A stretch of DNA of 55,014 nt from Desulfitobacteriaceae bacterium (GCA_028704155.1 JAQVLN010000002.1:1-55014); one strand, 5' to 3'. Positions 9,028 through 18,379 are shown, counted from the first letter of the stretch. Numbers and translations are program-made. The notes: a model not told the origin generated them from the letters alone.

Positions 9028-10239
9028 ATGTTAGAAGGAGTTCAAACTGAGGAAATAATCATACGCGGTAAGGCTGTTGTGATGAATACTTATGGAAGGC
9101 TGCCTATGGCGCTGGTGCGTGGAGAGGGTTCCTGGGTATGGGATGCTGATAATAAAAAGTATCTGGATTTTTTAACAGGTCTGGCAGTTAACTCTTTAGG
9201 CCATGGTCATCCGAAGATTATAGCGACTATTCAGGAACAGGCTCAGTTATTGCTGCATACGTCCAATTTGTACTGGATCCCGAACCAGGTGGCTTTGGCT
9301 GAGCTCCTGGTTGCAAATTCCTTTGCCGATAAAGTTTTTTTCGGCAACAGCGGAGCTGAAGCTAATGAGGGAGCAATCAAACTGGCCCGGAAATATGCCA
9401 AGAAACATTATGGAGATCACAAATTCGAGATAATTACCCTGGAAAATTCTTTTCATGGCCGGACCCTGGCAACCCTGACGGCAACTGGCCAGAAGAAGTA
9501 CCAAGAGGGTTATGAACCCCTTCCAACAGGATTTTCCTACGTTAAACTCAATGATATAGCCGCTCTTGAAGGTCGGGTTGACGATCAGACCGCAGCAGTA
9601 CTGATTGAGCCAATTCAGGGAGAAGGCGGTGTCTATCCCGCAGACAAGGAATATTTGCAGGCCGCTCGCAGGCTTTGTGATAAATATGGTGCTTTGTTAA
9701 TTTATGATGAGGTTCAATGTGGTCTGGGCCGCTCAGGTAAACTTTTTGCCCATGAATGGAATGGGGTAACCCCGGATATTATGACTTTGGCTAAAGCTTT
9801 GGGCGGAGGTATCCCTATCGGGGCTCTGCTGGCTACCGATAAAGCAGCTGCGGCTTTTCAGCCCGGTGACCATGCTTCAACTTTTGGCGGAAATCCCCTG
9901 GCAACAGCAGTGGGCTGTACCGTCCTGGATATAATACTTGGTGCCGGCTTTCTGGAAAGTGTCCAGAAAAGATCTGCTTACTTCCGCAAAGGCCTGGAAA
10001 AGTTAGCCGAAAAATATCAGACAGGTGGAATGATCCGGGGACAAGGCCTGATTTTAGGCTGGCCGGTTCCTAAATTAGGGCCGGAAATCGTTGGGGTTTG
10101 TCGTCAACAAGGTCTTCTCATCAATTGTGTTGGTGGTTTAACCTTGCGTTTCCTTCCCCCGCTGAATATCAGGGAAGATGAGATCGATCAGGCCCTGGAA
10201 ATTCTGGACAGGGCCTTTAGCCAAGTTTGGACAGGATAA
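9028..10239 (+). CDS. argD: Acetylornithine aminotransferase
   Basis: A 403-residue class-III aminotransferase that makes N-acetylornithine. It has GNSGAEANEGAIKLAR for phosphate binding, ENSFHGRTLATL, LIYDEVQCGLGRSG with the ring-nitrogen Asp, and TLAKALGGGIPIG with the PLP Lys at about residue 256. Length is normal. It is the last gene of argC-argJ-argB-argD. argG has its own promoter-like sequence downstream. Related class-III enzymes have similar motifs, but the context makes ArgD secure. Confidence 0.93.
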   Translation: MLEGVQTEEIIIRGKAVVMNTYGRLPMALVRGEGSWVWDADNKKYLDFLTGLAVNSLGHGHPKIIATIQEQAQLLLHTSNLYWIPNQVALAELLVANSFADKVFFGNSGAEANEGAIKLARKYAKKHYGDHKFEIITLENSFHGRTLATLTATGQKKYQEGYEPLPTGFSYVKLNDIAALEGRVDDQTAAVLIEPIQGEGGVYPADKEYLQAARRLCDKYGALLIYDEVQCGLGRSGKLFAHEWNGVTPDIMTLAKALGGGIPIGALLATDKAAAAFQPGDHASTFGGNPLATAVGCTVLDIILGAGFLESVQKRSAYFRKGLEKLAEKYQTGGMIRGQGLILGWPVPKLGPEIVGVCRQQGLLINCVGGLTLRFLPPLNIREDEIDQALEILDRAFSQVWTG

Positions 10240-10264
10240 AAAAAGGTTCTCCTGAAGGAATAAA

Positions 10265-10299
10265 TTGAAGCTTCAGTCAAGAACTTGTATAATTATTGA
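10265..10299 (+). promoter_or_regulatory. argG promoter with overlapping ARG box
   Basis: A sigma-A-type promoter is visible: TTGAAG (10265-10270), 17-base spacer, TATAAT (10288-10293). The ARG-box-like palindrome tgtataattattga (10286-10299) covers the -10. A weaker partner, tgacaactattca, lies at 10328-10340 just before argG. This layout predicts arginine repression of argG-argH separately from argC-argD. Confidence 0.65.
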
Positions 10300-10360
10300 A
10301 GGTATCTGTTTGATTCAATAAAAACTTGACAACTATTCAAGAATGGAGGCAGATTACGTT

Positions 10361-11569
10361 TTGAAAAAAGTAGTTTTAGCTTATTCCGGTGGTTTGGATT
10401 CGTCGGTTATTACAGCTTGGCTTAAAGAAACTTATGGTTATGAAGTTATTGCAGTAGCTGTTAATGTGGGACAAGGGGAGGAACTTGACCCGCTTGAGGA
10501 AAAGGCCCGCAAGAGTGGAGTTTATAAACTTTATATTGAAGATTTACGGGAAGAGTTTATTACAGACTACATCTACCCCACCCTTAAAGCCGGGGCAGTA
10601 TATGAAGGAAAATATTTGTTAGGTACTTCCTTCGCAAGGCCTTTGATTGCCAAAAAGCTGGTTGAAATTGCTGAAAAAGAAGGGGCTGTGGCTATTTGTC
10701 ACGGTGCTACCGGCAAGGGCAACGATCAGGTCCGTTTTGAATTGGGTATTAAGGCTTTAAATCCACATATTCAGATTATTGCACCTTGGAGGATCTGGAA
10801 TATCAAGTCCCGTGAAGAAGCGCTTGAATACGCCAGGGTCCGGGGTATCGAGATTGCCGCTGTCAGTAAGTCCTATAGTATGGACCGCAACATCTGGCAT
10901 CTCAGTCATGAGGGCTCTGATTTGGAAGATCCGTGGAATGAACCCCAACGTGAGCTCTTCCTGTTAGGCGTGGCTCCCGAAGATGCTCCCGACAAACCAA
11001 CCTATGTAGAAGTTGGTTTCGAACAGGGAATTCCTGCAACTGTAGACGGTGTCCAACTTTCGCCGTATAAACTTATGGAAACCTTGAATCAACTGGGTGG
11101 ACAAAACGGAGTGGGGATAGCAGACATAGTGGAAAACCGTTTGGTGGGGATGAAAGCCCGTGGAGTTTATGAAACCCCAGGCGGAACAATCTTATACGCT
11201 GCCCACCAGGCTTTGGAACACTTGACATTAGATAGTATTACCTTGCATTATAAAGAACAAGTTGCTTTAAAATATGCGGAAATGGTCTATAATGGGGTTT
11301 GGTTTTCCCCGCTTCGCCAGGCTTTGGATGCTTTTGTTGATGTTACTCAACGCAATGTAACCGGAACTGTACGCCTAAAACTCTACAAAGGAAATTGCAT
11401 CTTGGCAGGGTCTAAATCCCTTTATTCCCTATATGATGAAGAGTTTGCTACTTTTGGACGGGACGGGGTTTATAATCAGAAAGATGCGGAAGGATTTATT
11501 AACCTGTTCGGGCTTCCTTTAAAAGTAAGGGCTCTTATGGAGGAAAAATCCGGTTTGCGTAAAAAGTAA
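10361..11569 (+). CDS. argG: Argininosuccinate synthase
   Basis: The enzyme joins citrulline and aspartate at ATP cost. The ATP-pyrophosphatase P-loop AYSGGLDSS is at the N-terminus, and family segments [13 protein letters not shown] and [12 protein letters not shown] follow. An in-frame ATG at 10343 overlaps the ribosome site ggagg (10345-10349). The family N-terminus ([12 protein letters not shown]) and spacing favour the TTG at 10361, giving 402 residues. argF, which would make citrulline, is not in this window. Confidence 0.93.
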   Translation: MKKVVLAYSGGLDSSVITAWLKETYGYEVIAVAVNVGQGEELDPLEEKARKSGVYKLYIEDLREEFITDYIYPTLKAGAVYEGKYLLGTSFARPLIAKKLVEIAEKEGAVAICHGATGKGNDQVRFELGIKALNPHIQIIAPWRIWNIKSREEALEYARVRGIEIAAVSKSYSMDRNIWHLSHEGSDLEDPWNEPQRELFLLGVAPEDAPDKPTYVEVGFEQGIPATVDGVQLSPYKLMETLNQLGGQNGVGIADIVENRLVGMKARGVYETPGGTILYAAHQALEHLTLDSITLHYKEQVALKYAEMVYNGVWFSPLRQALDAFVDVTQRNVTGTVRLKLYKGNCILAGSKSLYSLYDEEFATFGRDGVYNQKDAEGFINLFGLPLKVRALMEEKSGLRKK

Positions 11570-11618
11570 CTGAAATATGCACGAATAGTTAAAAGGAATT
11601 TTTGAAGTCAGCCCAAAT

Positions 11619-11656
11619 AAACTCAGGCTGGCGCTTGAGTTTAGGCTTGGCGCCAG
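11619..11656 (+). promoter_or_regulatory. Alternative hairpins between argG and argH
   Basis: Two stems overlap and exclude each other: aaactca (11619-11625) with tgagttt (11636-11642), and ctggcgc (11628-11634) with gcgccag (11650-11656). This could be a processing or attenuation element, or simply an intercistronic stem. No strong T run follows. Confidence 0.35.
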
Positions 11657-11726
11657 TCATAGTTTTCTAAAGGAAGGGTTGTTTGTATAACAAGAAAATC
11701 CGATAATGTATGAAAGGCGGTTTAAT

Positions 11727-13109
11727 ATGAAACTTTGGGGAGGACGTTTTGAAAAAAATACGGACTCACTGGTAGAGGACTTTCATTCTTCTATTTCATT
11801 TGATCAGCGTTTATATAAGCAAGATATTCAGGGCAGTATTGCTCATGCCCGGATGTTAGGTTCCATAGGAATATTGACCTCTAAAGAAACCAAAACAATT
11901 ATCAGGGCTTTACAGGAACTTTTAAGGGAGATTCAGGTAGGCCAGGTTAAGTTTGAAATTGGGGCAGAAGATATCCATCTGAATATAGAAAAGCTACTAA
12001 CCGGGAAAATTGGGGATTTAGGTAAGAAATTACATACTGCCCGCAGCCGCAATGACCAGGTTGCCTTGGATTTAAGACTGTTTTTGCGGGAAGAAATTGA
12101 TGTAACAAAAGATCTTTTGCTTAAACTAATCCGGACTCTGCTAAAATTATCTGAGGAGCATCTGGAAACCTGGATGCCAGGTTATACCCATCTGCAGAAA
12201 GCGCAGCCAATTACCCTGGCTCATCATTTTATGGCATATGTTCAAATGTTTTTGCGGGATTTGGGGCGTTTGAGAGATACCAGGAAGCGGCTTAATTTAT
12301 CTCCATTGGGTTCAGGAGCTATGGCAGGGACGACTTTTCCCTTGCAGAGAGAAGAGGTAGCCCAGGAACTGGGTTTTGACGGCATAACCCAGAATAGTTT
12401 GGACGGTGTGAGTGACCGGGATTTTGCTTTGGAATTTCTGGCTGCGGTTTCGATTATAATGATGCACCTCAGCCGCTTATGTGAAGAATTAATTCTCTGG
12501 TCAAGCAGTGAGTTTCAATTTATTGTTATGGATGATGGTTATTCTACCGGTTCCAGTATTATGCCTCAAAAGAAAAACCCGGATGTAGCTGAGTTAGTCA
12601 GAGGCAAAACCGGCAGGGTTTATGGGGACTTAATAGCTCTTTTAACAGTTATGAAAGGTTTGCCTTTAGCCTATAATAAGGATATGCAGGAGGATAAGGA
12701 ACGGGTATTTGACGCTGTAGATACCGTTCAGAAATCCCTATTGGTCGTGGAGCCGATGTTGTGTACGATGAAAGTAAGGTCTGAGATTATGGCCCTGGGC
12801 GCTAAAGGCGGATTTACCAATGCTACGGATTTGGCAGATTATTTGGCCAAAAAAGGTGTACCTTTCCGGGATGCTCATGAAATTGTGGGACGGATCGTTT
12901 TATATTGCAGTAAGAGGAATCTGGGATTGGAAGATTTACCTTTGGAGAAATATCAAGAATTAGCGCCGGTTTTCGAGGCTGATCTTTTCGAAGATCTTAC
13001 AATTGAAAAATGTGTCCGTTCCAGGCAGGTTATAGGGGGACCGGCACCTGAAGCGGTTATGAAGGCTATCGAGTTCAGTCGGAAGGAATTAAATCAATTG
13101 GGATGGTAG
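11727..13109 (+). CDS. argH: Argininosuccinate lyase
   Basis: A 460-residue fumarase/aspartase-superfamily enzyme that splits argininosuccinate to arginine and fumarate. It carries KLWGGRF at the N-terminus, HTARSRNDQVA, TPGYTHLQKAQP-like text (MPGYTHLQKAQPITLAHH) and the superfamily signature GSSIMPQKKNPD with the catalytic Ser loop. An in-frame ATG at 11706 exists, but the ATG at 11727 follows gaaaggcgg at proper spacing and matches the family start. Ends 13 bases from the convergent murC gene. Confidence 0.95.
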   Translation: MKLWGGRFEKNTDSLVEDFHSSISFDQRLYKQDIQGSIAHARMLGSIGILTSKETKTIIRALQELLREIQVGQVKFEIGAEDIHLNIEKLLTGKIGDLGKKLHTARSRNDQVALDLRLFLREEIDVTKDLLLKLIRTLLKLSEEHLETWMPGYTHLQKAQPITLAHHFMAYVQMFLRDLGRLRDTRKRLNLSPLGSGAMAGTTFPLQREEVAQELGFDGITQNSLDGVSDRDFALEFLAAVSIIMMHLSRLCEELILWSSSEFQFIVMDDGYSTGSSIMPQKKNPDVAELVRGKTGRVYGDLIALLTVMKGLPLAYNKDMQEDKERVFDAVDTVQKSLLVVEPMLCTMKVRSEIMALGAKGGFTNATDLADYLAKKGVPFRDAHEIVGRIVLYCSKRNLGLEDLPLEKYQELAPVFEADLFEDLTIEKCVRSRQVIGGPAPEAVMKAIEFSRKELNQLGW

Positions 13110-13122
13110 ATGAAATATAAAT

Positions 13123-14472
13123 TTAACAAATAAGGTCCTGGCCTACTTTATAAATATCTCCGGCACCAAGTGTCAGGACAAGGTCCTGAGGAGCAAGAGT
13201 TTGTTTTACATAAAATTTAATATCCTCTATTGTTCCGATATAACTTGTCGGTATTCCTTGTTTTTGGATCATTTCAGCTAAGGTTAAAGCAGAGATGGTA
13301 TTTGAATTGTTTTCCCGGGCAGAGGCGAAGATATCCGCAATTACTACTTCGTCAGCAGATTTAAAGGCGCAGGAAAAGTCATTAAGAAGTTTTTCTGTAC
13401 GGCTGAATGTATGAGGCTGAAAAATAGCCCTGATACGCCTGTTGGGGAAAGAGAGACGTGCCCCTTCTAAAGTAGTACGAATTTCAGTTGGATGATGGGC
13501 ATAATCGTCAACAATCAGGGCTCCATCCTTGACTCCCAGGTGTTCAAACCGTCGCTCGGTACCTGAATACAAGCTTAGGCTTTTGAGGATTTCAGGTATC
13601 GGTATGCCTATTTCCTGACAGAAAGCTATTGCTGCCAAGGCATTATAAATATTGTGTTTTCCGTAAACATTAAGTACCAAGTCTCCTGCATATCTACCGG
13701 AAATTAAGATTTTCATTGTACTCACTTCATCGTGATAGGTTATATCTGTTGCCCGGATATCAGCCTCAGCAGCTAGCCCAAAGGTAGTAATTGGGGCCTG
13801 GCTTTTGATAGCATGACGATTGGGGTCATCCGCACAAATAAATATATATCCGCTGGGAGGAATTCTTTGGGTCATTTGCTGGAAGGCCAGAATTACATCC
13901 TGAAGATCCCGGAAATAGTCAGGATGGTCAAAATCTATATTGGTAATAATTAAATATTGTGGGGAGTAATTAAGAAAATGCCGCCTGTATTCACATGATT
14001 CTGCCAAAAAAAATTCTCCCTGGCCGGAGTGGGCATTGCCCCCCAGGCTGGGGACATTGCTGCCAACAACTATTGTCGGATCAAGTCCGGCCCTCATTAA
14101 AATTAAACCAATCATTGCTGTAGTAGTTGTTTTGCCATGTGTACCGGTTACAGCTATGCCTCGTTTTTTTAACATTAAGCGGCCAAGATATTGGGGGTAA
14201 GATAGAACAGGAATATTTTGCTCTTTAGCCTTGGCAATCTCCGGGTGCCGGTCGTTATAGGCCGGTGAGGCAACTACCAAATCAGCATTTTCAACGTTTT
14301 TGGGCGAAAAAGGAAGAACAGGAATCTGAGCCCGTTCCAGGATTGCGTCTGTAAAAAAACGATCTTCTACATCAGAACCTGTTACTATGGCACCCTCAAT
14401 TTTAGCACTTACTTGCGCCAATGCACACATGCCCGAACCTTTTACCCCAACGAAATGTATATGTAATGTCAA
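13123..14472 (-). CDS. murC: UDP-N-acetylmuramate--L-alanine ligase
   Basis: A 449-residue Mur ligase that adds L-Ala to UDP-MurNAc in peptidoglycan synthesis. The N-terminal Rossmann motif HFVGVKGSGMCALA, the ATP loop TGTHGKTTTTAM, the text ESCEYRRHFLNY, and DDYAHHPTEI in the C-terminal domain are all MurC-like. It stands alone rather than in a division-wall cluster. The Mpl recycling ligase is related, but the length and the AESCEYRRHF region fit MurC better. It lies downstream of the VanW gene on the same strand, with a 130-base gap. Confidence 0.88.
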   Translation of the reverse strand: MTLHIHFVGVKGSGMCALAQVSAKIEGAIVTGSDVEDRFFTDAILERAQIPVLPFSPKNVENADLVVASPAYNDRHPEIAKAKEQNIPVLSYPQYLGRLMLKKRGIAVTGTHGKTTTTAMIGLILMRAGLDPTIVVGSNVPSLGGNAHSGQGEFFLAESCEYRRHFLNYSPQYLIITNIDFDHPDYFRDLQDVILAFQQMTQRIPPSGYIFICADDPNRHAIKSQAPITTFGLAAEADIRATDITYHDEVSTMKILISGRYAGDLVLNVYGKHNIYNALAAIAFCQEIGIPIPEILKSLSLYSGTERRFEHLGVKDGALIVDDYAHHPTEIRTTLEGARLSFPNRRIRAIFQPHTFSRTEKLLNDFSCAFKSADEVVIADIFASARENNSNTISALTLAEMIQKQGIPTSYIGTIEDIKFYVKQTLAPQDLVLTLGAGDIYKVGQDLIC

Positions 14473-14602
14473 GAAACATCTTTCCCTTCTAGTACTGGTT
14501 TATACTCTATTCTCCATTATACCCAATCCTAAATGAAAAAGTATCATTATCAGGTAGGAATTTTTAAGATTAATAATAAGGAAATTTTCCGGAATGACGA
14601 TA

Positions 14603-15835
14603 TCAGTTTAGATAATGACTCGAACTGATTTGCTCTCTTTTATCAAGTTTTCCGTTAATCATTACTGTTCGCCAGGTTTCGACAACATTTGAATGATCTG
14701 TGCTGGTAGAAATTAAAACCTCCTTTTCGACATTAACTTGCCCATATAAACTGAAGTTGATGGAGTTGTGTTCTGCCGTGCATTTAATAAGAAGATATCT
14801 TTCAGTATCGTTTTGAAACTTTAGATCCAGGTTCCCATAATCTACTGTTGCATCTCTTCCCCGGGGAACATATGTTACTGCTAAATCATGGTTTGTTCTT
14901 TCGATAATTGGTAAATCAGCTAAAAGCAGGACATTATAGAGGGTTGAAGAAACTTGACACACACCTCCGCCTAAATCGGTGCTCATTTTTTTGTTAATGA
15001 TAACAGGGGCTTCCTTGTAACCGGCTACAGAGTTGCGGGGACCAACGGTTTCATTAAATGAGAAGGTTTCCCCGGGTTTGACTAATTTACCGTTTAATCT
15101 TTGAGCTGCTAACCTGATATTATTGACACGGTTAACCTGGGAGGAGTTATAAGTAGTAGAATAGCGTGCTAACAATCCGGTTAGTTTGTATTTTTCAAGC
15201 TGAACCGTACTATTTGTGGGAAAGACTTCTTTAAAAGCTATCGTCAGCGGATCGAGCGCCAAAACATTTAAAACTTTAATTTGAGCAATTAAACCTTCCC
15301 AATCGAGAGCCCGGCCTTTTTTCTCAGGCTGAATGGAAATTTGATTATCCTTGGAGATCAGATAAGCGGCATCTATGGCAGCTTGTTCATAGGATGAAAG
15401 ATTCTCTTTCAGTATATTCGTTAGTTTGTGTTCATCCCACTTATTATTGGGGATTAGATTTATTCCCCCAAAGGCTGCTTGTGTCTTGGCAATTGCTTTC
15501 TGAATGAGATTACCGTCTTTGCCGAGTTTATAGGCCTGCTCGATAGTTGCCTCGGCAGCAATAGTTAAGCCAATTTGGTCTAAAGGGAGCAGGACAGTAT
15601 TTTTTCCTACCTGAAGGGTTAGTGGTAGTTTCAAAAGGGCGGAAACTTCGGGAAGAATTTTAGCAGTGGCTTCTTCCCTTGTCAGGTTGCCAATGTCAAT
15701 ATTGATAACTTTGATTCCCTTGGCGATCACTCCCTGATCCTTGGTATAAAGCTCCAGGAAGATCCCGGAAATCAGGATAATTGCAAAGGATATTCCCAAA
15801 ACAGTCCGAATAAGTTTTCGGTACTTATCATCCAT
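14603..15835 (-). CDS. VanW family protein with peptidoglycan-binding-like domain
   Basis: A 410-residue protein with an N-terminal membrane anchor (about residues 9-28). A putative peptidoglycan-binding region of the PG_binding_4 type (about 40-220) precedes a VanW domain (about 235-370) with FSFNETVGPRNSVAGYKEAP and DLGGGVCQVSSTLYN. A short beta tail with TWRTVMINGKL resembles a G5-like end. VanW proteins are linked to the envelope and to glycopeptide-resistance clusters, but the biochemical role is unknown. It precedes murC, fitting a cell-wall setting. The ATG at 15835 follows a ggaggat site. Confidence 0.85.
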   Translation of the reverse strand: MDDKYRKLIRTVLGISFAIILISGIFLELYTKDQGVIAKGIKVINIDIGNLTREEATAKILPEVSALLKLPLTLQVGKNTVLLPLDQIGLTIAAEATIEQAYKLGKDGNLIQKAIAKTQAAFGGINLIPNNKWDEHKLTNILKENLSSYEQAAIDAAYLISKDNQISIQPEKKGRALDWEGLIAQIKVLNVLALDPLTIAFKEVFPTNSTVQLEKYKLTGLLARYSTTYNSSQVNRVNNIRLAAQRLNGKLVKPGETFSFNETVGPRNSVAGYKEAPVIINKKMSTDLGGGVCQVSSTLYNVLLLADLPIIERTNHDLAVTYVPRGRDATVDYGNLDLKFQNDTERYLLIKCTAEHNSINFSLYGQVNVEKEVLISTSTDHSNVVETWRTVMINGKLDKREQISSSHYLN

Positions 15836-15953
15836 TAGTTATCCTCCTCCCTGAATATTACTTAATTTAAGTTATATATATTCAGGAAGAAAGCAGAGTT
15901 TCTATAATAATTGGGTGGGTAAATCTGGCTGAATTTCAAGAACCATATATTCC

Positions 15954-15990
15954 CATAAAAAACAGCCCTGAAATTTAGGTCAGGGCTGTT
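15954..15990 (-). terminator. Terminator of the pycB-like gene
   Basis: Read on the minus strand, an 11-bp perfect stem (15980-15990 with 15961-15971, 8-base loop) is followed by a T run. It lies 20 bases after the stop of the minus-strand gene ending at 16011. Confidence 0.9.
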
Positions 15991-16010
15991 CGATAATAAT
16001 TCCCAACTTA

Positions 16011-17357
16011 TTAAGCTATGTTGTTTTTATTTTTGATAAATTCCTCGGCAACCTGGGGGAACATCAAATAGGTTAATACGTCTTCATCATTTGAGGTGAT
16101 ATCTTTAAGCTGCTCCTTGGTTGCGTCGAAGACAGGTTCTAAGGTATCGGCATAACGGCCAGGAATGGGAACTTTCTTGCGGAGAGCTTTCTTGGCAACA
16201 TCCGGATTGATTGGACCGGGAACATGGCCGTATTCGCCCATGAAGTAATTGATAACTTCTTTAATGATCATCTTATATGGTTCACCGCCCAAAATGTTCA
16301 TAACAGCCTGGGTTCCAACGATTTGGCTGGTTGGGGTTACGAGTGGAGGATATCCTAAGTCTTTGCGAACTCTGGGAACTTCGTTCAGAACCGCATCAAG
16401 CTTGTCGATAGCGTTTTGATTCTTAAGCTGTGAAATCAGGTTGGTCAGCATACCGCCGGGAATTTGATACACAAGACCTTCAGGTTGTGGGGTAAGAACG
16501 GAAGTGTCAAGTAGTCCGGTGGAGATGAATTCTGCTTTGAGTGGTTTAAAGAAATCATTGACTGCCTTTAATCTTACTGGATCAAGACCGGTCTCATAAC
16601 CGGCTTCTTTCAAAGCAAAGTTGAAAGCTTCTGTAGGCGGTTGAGAAGAACCGCTGGAGAAAGCGGAAATAGCACAGTCAATTCCGTCTACACCAGCCCT
16701 GATTGCTTCCCAATAAGCCATTTCAGCTATGCCATTAGCGCAATGGCAGTGTAATTGGATCGGTATTTTGACAGTTGACTTTAAGTTTTTAACGAGTTCA
16801 TATGCTACTGAAGGCATGAGTAGGCCAGCCATATCTTTAATACAAATGGAGCTGGCGCCCATTTCTTCGATTTGTTTAGCTAAGCCTTCATAATTTTTAA
16901 TATCATGGATGGGGCTGACTGTATAAACGATTGTTCCTTGAGCGTGCGCGCCTTGTTTCACAACTTCTTCCATGGCAACCCGTATGTTTTGCAGGTCATT
17001 AAGAGCATCGAAAACACGAACGATATCAATACCGGTTTCAATAGCATGGTCGATAAATTTTCTAACGAATTCATCAGGATAATGTTTGTAGCCAAGAACG
17101 TTTTGGCCTCTGAGCAGCATCTGTAGTTTGGTATTCTTAACAACTGCTTTAATTCTTCTCAGTCTTTCCCAGGGATCTTCATTGAGGAACCGGATGCAGG
17201 AGTCATAAGTTGCTCCGCCCCACATTTCAATAGAGTTGTAACCGACTTTATCGATTTCTTCAAGAATTGGGGCAAACTGTTCGAATTTCATTCTTGTAGC
17301 AATCAAGGATTGATTACCGTCTCTTAAGACAGTTTCTGTGAAATTTATTTTTCTCAT
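16011..17357 (-). CDS. pycB-like: Pyruvate carboxylase subunit B / oxaloacetate decarboxylase alpha-like carboxyltransferase
   Basis: A 448-residue DRE-TIM barrel carboxyltransferase. TETVLRDGNQSL (metal-binding Asp 13), the Lys in CIKDMAGLL and the metal His pair H203/H205 match transcarboxylase 5S, OadA and PycB. The segment usually reading HTHxTSG is HCHCANG here (203-209), and the catalytic-loop GTSQP is GSSQP. There is no biotinyl domain at the C-terminus, so a separate biotin protein must be used. Possible roles are pyruvate carboxylation or transcarboxylation; no partner gene is adjacent. Start ATG at 17357 follows gaggtg on the minus strand. Confidence 0.8.
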   Translation of the reverse strand: MRKINFTETVLRDGNQSLIATRMKFEQFAPILEEIDKVGYNSIEMWGGATYDSCIRFLNEDPWERLRRIKAVVKNTKLQMLLRGQNVLGYKHYPDEFVRKFIDHAIETGIDIVRVFDALNDLQNIRVAMEEVVKQGAHAQGTIVYTVSPIHDIKNYEGLAKQIEEMGASSICIKDMAGLLMPSVAYELVKNLKSTVKIPIQLHCHCANGIAEMAYWEAIRAGVDGIDCAISAFSSGSSQPPTEAFNFALKEAGYETGLDPVRLKAVNDFFKPLKAEFISTGLLDTSVLTPQPEGLVYQIPGGMLTNLISQLKNQNAIDKLDAVLNEVPRVRKDLGYPPLVTPTSQIVGTQAVMNILGGEPYKMIIKEVINYFMGEYGHVPGPINPDVAKKALRKKVPIPGRYADTLEPVFDATKEQLKDITSNDEDVLTYLMFPQVAEEFIKNKNNIA

Positions 17358-17629
17358 TTTTTCACCTCATAATATTTAATATCAAGTCACAGGTTAAGCA
17401 TCATAACAATCTTAGCATAAATCTAAAATAATTCAAGAAGGGCAAAAAAATTTATCTGGCTTCAAAAATCCCAATTTTTAAGTAAATATTTAGTTTGATA
17501 TATCTTTCGATCTAACTTCATTCTTTGGAGTTTACTCGGCTTTTTTTCAGATATTATGAATTCGGTAATTAATAAAAACTTCATAATTACCAGAGATTAG
17601 TTATTGTAAAATATAAGTTTAAACTAAAT

Positions 17630-17660
17630 AAACTGGGCAGGATAAATTCCGGCCCAGTTT
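17630..17660 (-). terminator. Terminator after DUF1657-like gene 1
   Basis: Arms aaactgggc (17630-17638) and gcccagttt (17652-17660) form a 9-bp stem, and on the minus strand it is followed by a T-rich run. The remaining bases of 17358-17718 are AT-rich upstream sequence of the pycB-like gene with no gene visible. Confidence 0.7.
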
Positions 17661-17718
17661 ACAAAGTATTTTTATTATTATCAGCTACATTATTTTTAGA
17701 AATCTCTGTTAAAGTTAA

Positions 17719-17928
17719 TTAGCTTAAAGGTTTATTCATTGGATTATTTTGAGTCACATAGGCTAAACGGCCTTTAAGAATATCAATGTGGTGTTCCATA
17801 TCGCCGGATAATTCTTGGAACATTTGTTTTGCAGAATCATCCAAGGTTGAAGCAGCAAAGGTTTCATAAGTTCCCAGAGCCGATTGAGCTGCTGCTACTG
17901 CTTTTTCTAAATCAGATTGAACAGTCAA
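17719..17928 (-). CDS. Small DUF1657-like protein, copy 1
   Basis: A 69-residue helical protein (AVAAAQSALGTYETFAAST, then SAKQMFQELSGDMEHHID) resembling the DUF1657 family of small proteins found near spoVA genes in Bacillus and Clostridium. A paralogue sits at 20124-20333, ending in the same NxPLS tail. The TTG start at 17928 follows taaggaggaattac, and both copies share this start context. A forespore-type promoter lies upstream, so expression in the developing spore is likely. The function is not known. Confidence 0.75.
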   Translation of the reverse strand: MTVQSDLEKAVAAAQSALGTYETFAASTLDDSAKQMFQELSGDMEHHIDILKGRLAYVTQNNPMNKPLS

Positions 17929-17963
17929 AGTAATTCCTCCTTAATATTTTTTAGCGTCTCGAG

Positions 17964-17993
17964 TATTATGTAACATTAACAAGTTTATTATAC
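17964..17993 (-). promoter_or_regulatory. Forespore (sigma-F/G type) promoter of DUF1657-like gene 1
   Basis: On the minus strand GTATA (17989-17993), an 18-base spacer and CATAATA (17964-17970) match the sigma-G/F consensus (GHATR, 18, CATNHTA). It sits about 36 bases upstream of the start codon. Confidence 0.6.
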
Positions 17994-18111
17994 GGAGCTG
18001 ACTTTCTGGGTCTGATGTTCTAAATGTCTGAATTCATGGTCATTTTTGGGTTGATATACATATACTGGTTTAGAGATATAAATATACTCATTAAATTAGG
18101 AGGTAAAACCC

Positions 18112-18333
18112 ATGTATGGATTTAGGCCACTTTATCGCCAGAGGACTTTAAGACCATGTGTACACTTACTTCCCTGTCCAGTACCTTGTTTACCTCACAG
18201 TGTACACTTACTTCCCTGTCCGGTACCTTGTTTACCTCACAGTGTTCCGAGTTGCGAAGTTCCCAAATACAAGGTTCCCAGACGTGAAGTCCCGAAACGT
18301 AAGGAAACTCCCTATGTTCACGGTTTAGGCTAG
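18112..18333 (+). CDS. Small Cys/Pro-rich protein with tandem 14-residue repeat
   Basis: A 73-residue ORF with a strong site (taggaggtaaaaccc) before its ATG. Residues 17-44 are two copies of VHLLPCPVPCLPHS, encoded by 42-bp tandem repeats at 18159-18200 and 18201-18242 that differ at one base. The C-terminus has VPKYKVPRREVPKRKE, a basic VP-x-x pattern. There is no signal peptide. Cys-rich low-complexity proteins of this kind are often spore-coat components, which is only an inference here. A terminator follows, supporting a real single-gene transcript. I do not recognise the family. Confidence 0.6.
   Translation: MYGFRPLYRQRTLRPCVHLLPCPVPCLPHSVHLLPCPVPCLPHSVPSCEVPKYKVPRREVPKRKETPYVHGLG
18159..18242 (+). 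repeat. 42-bp tandem duplication within the Cys/Pro protein gene
   Basis: Two adjacent 42-base units (18159-18200, 18201-18242) are identical except for a/g at unit position 22. They keep the reading frame and double a 14-residue Cys/Pro motif. The near-identity points to recent duplication. Confidence 0.95.
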
Positions 18334-18379
18334 TTTCTTATTAATCTTATGTATTATTCTTTCTACTTTGTTGAGGAAT

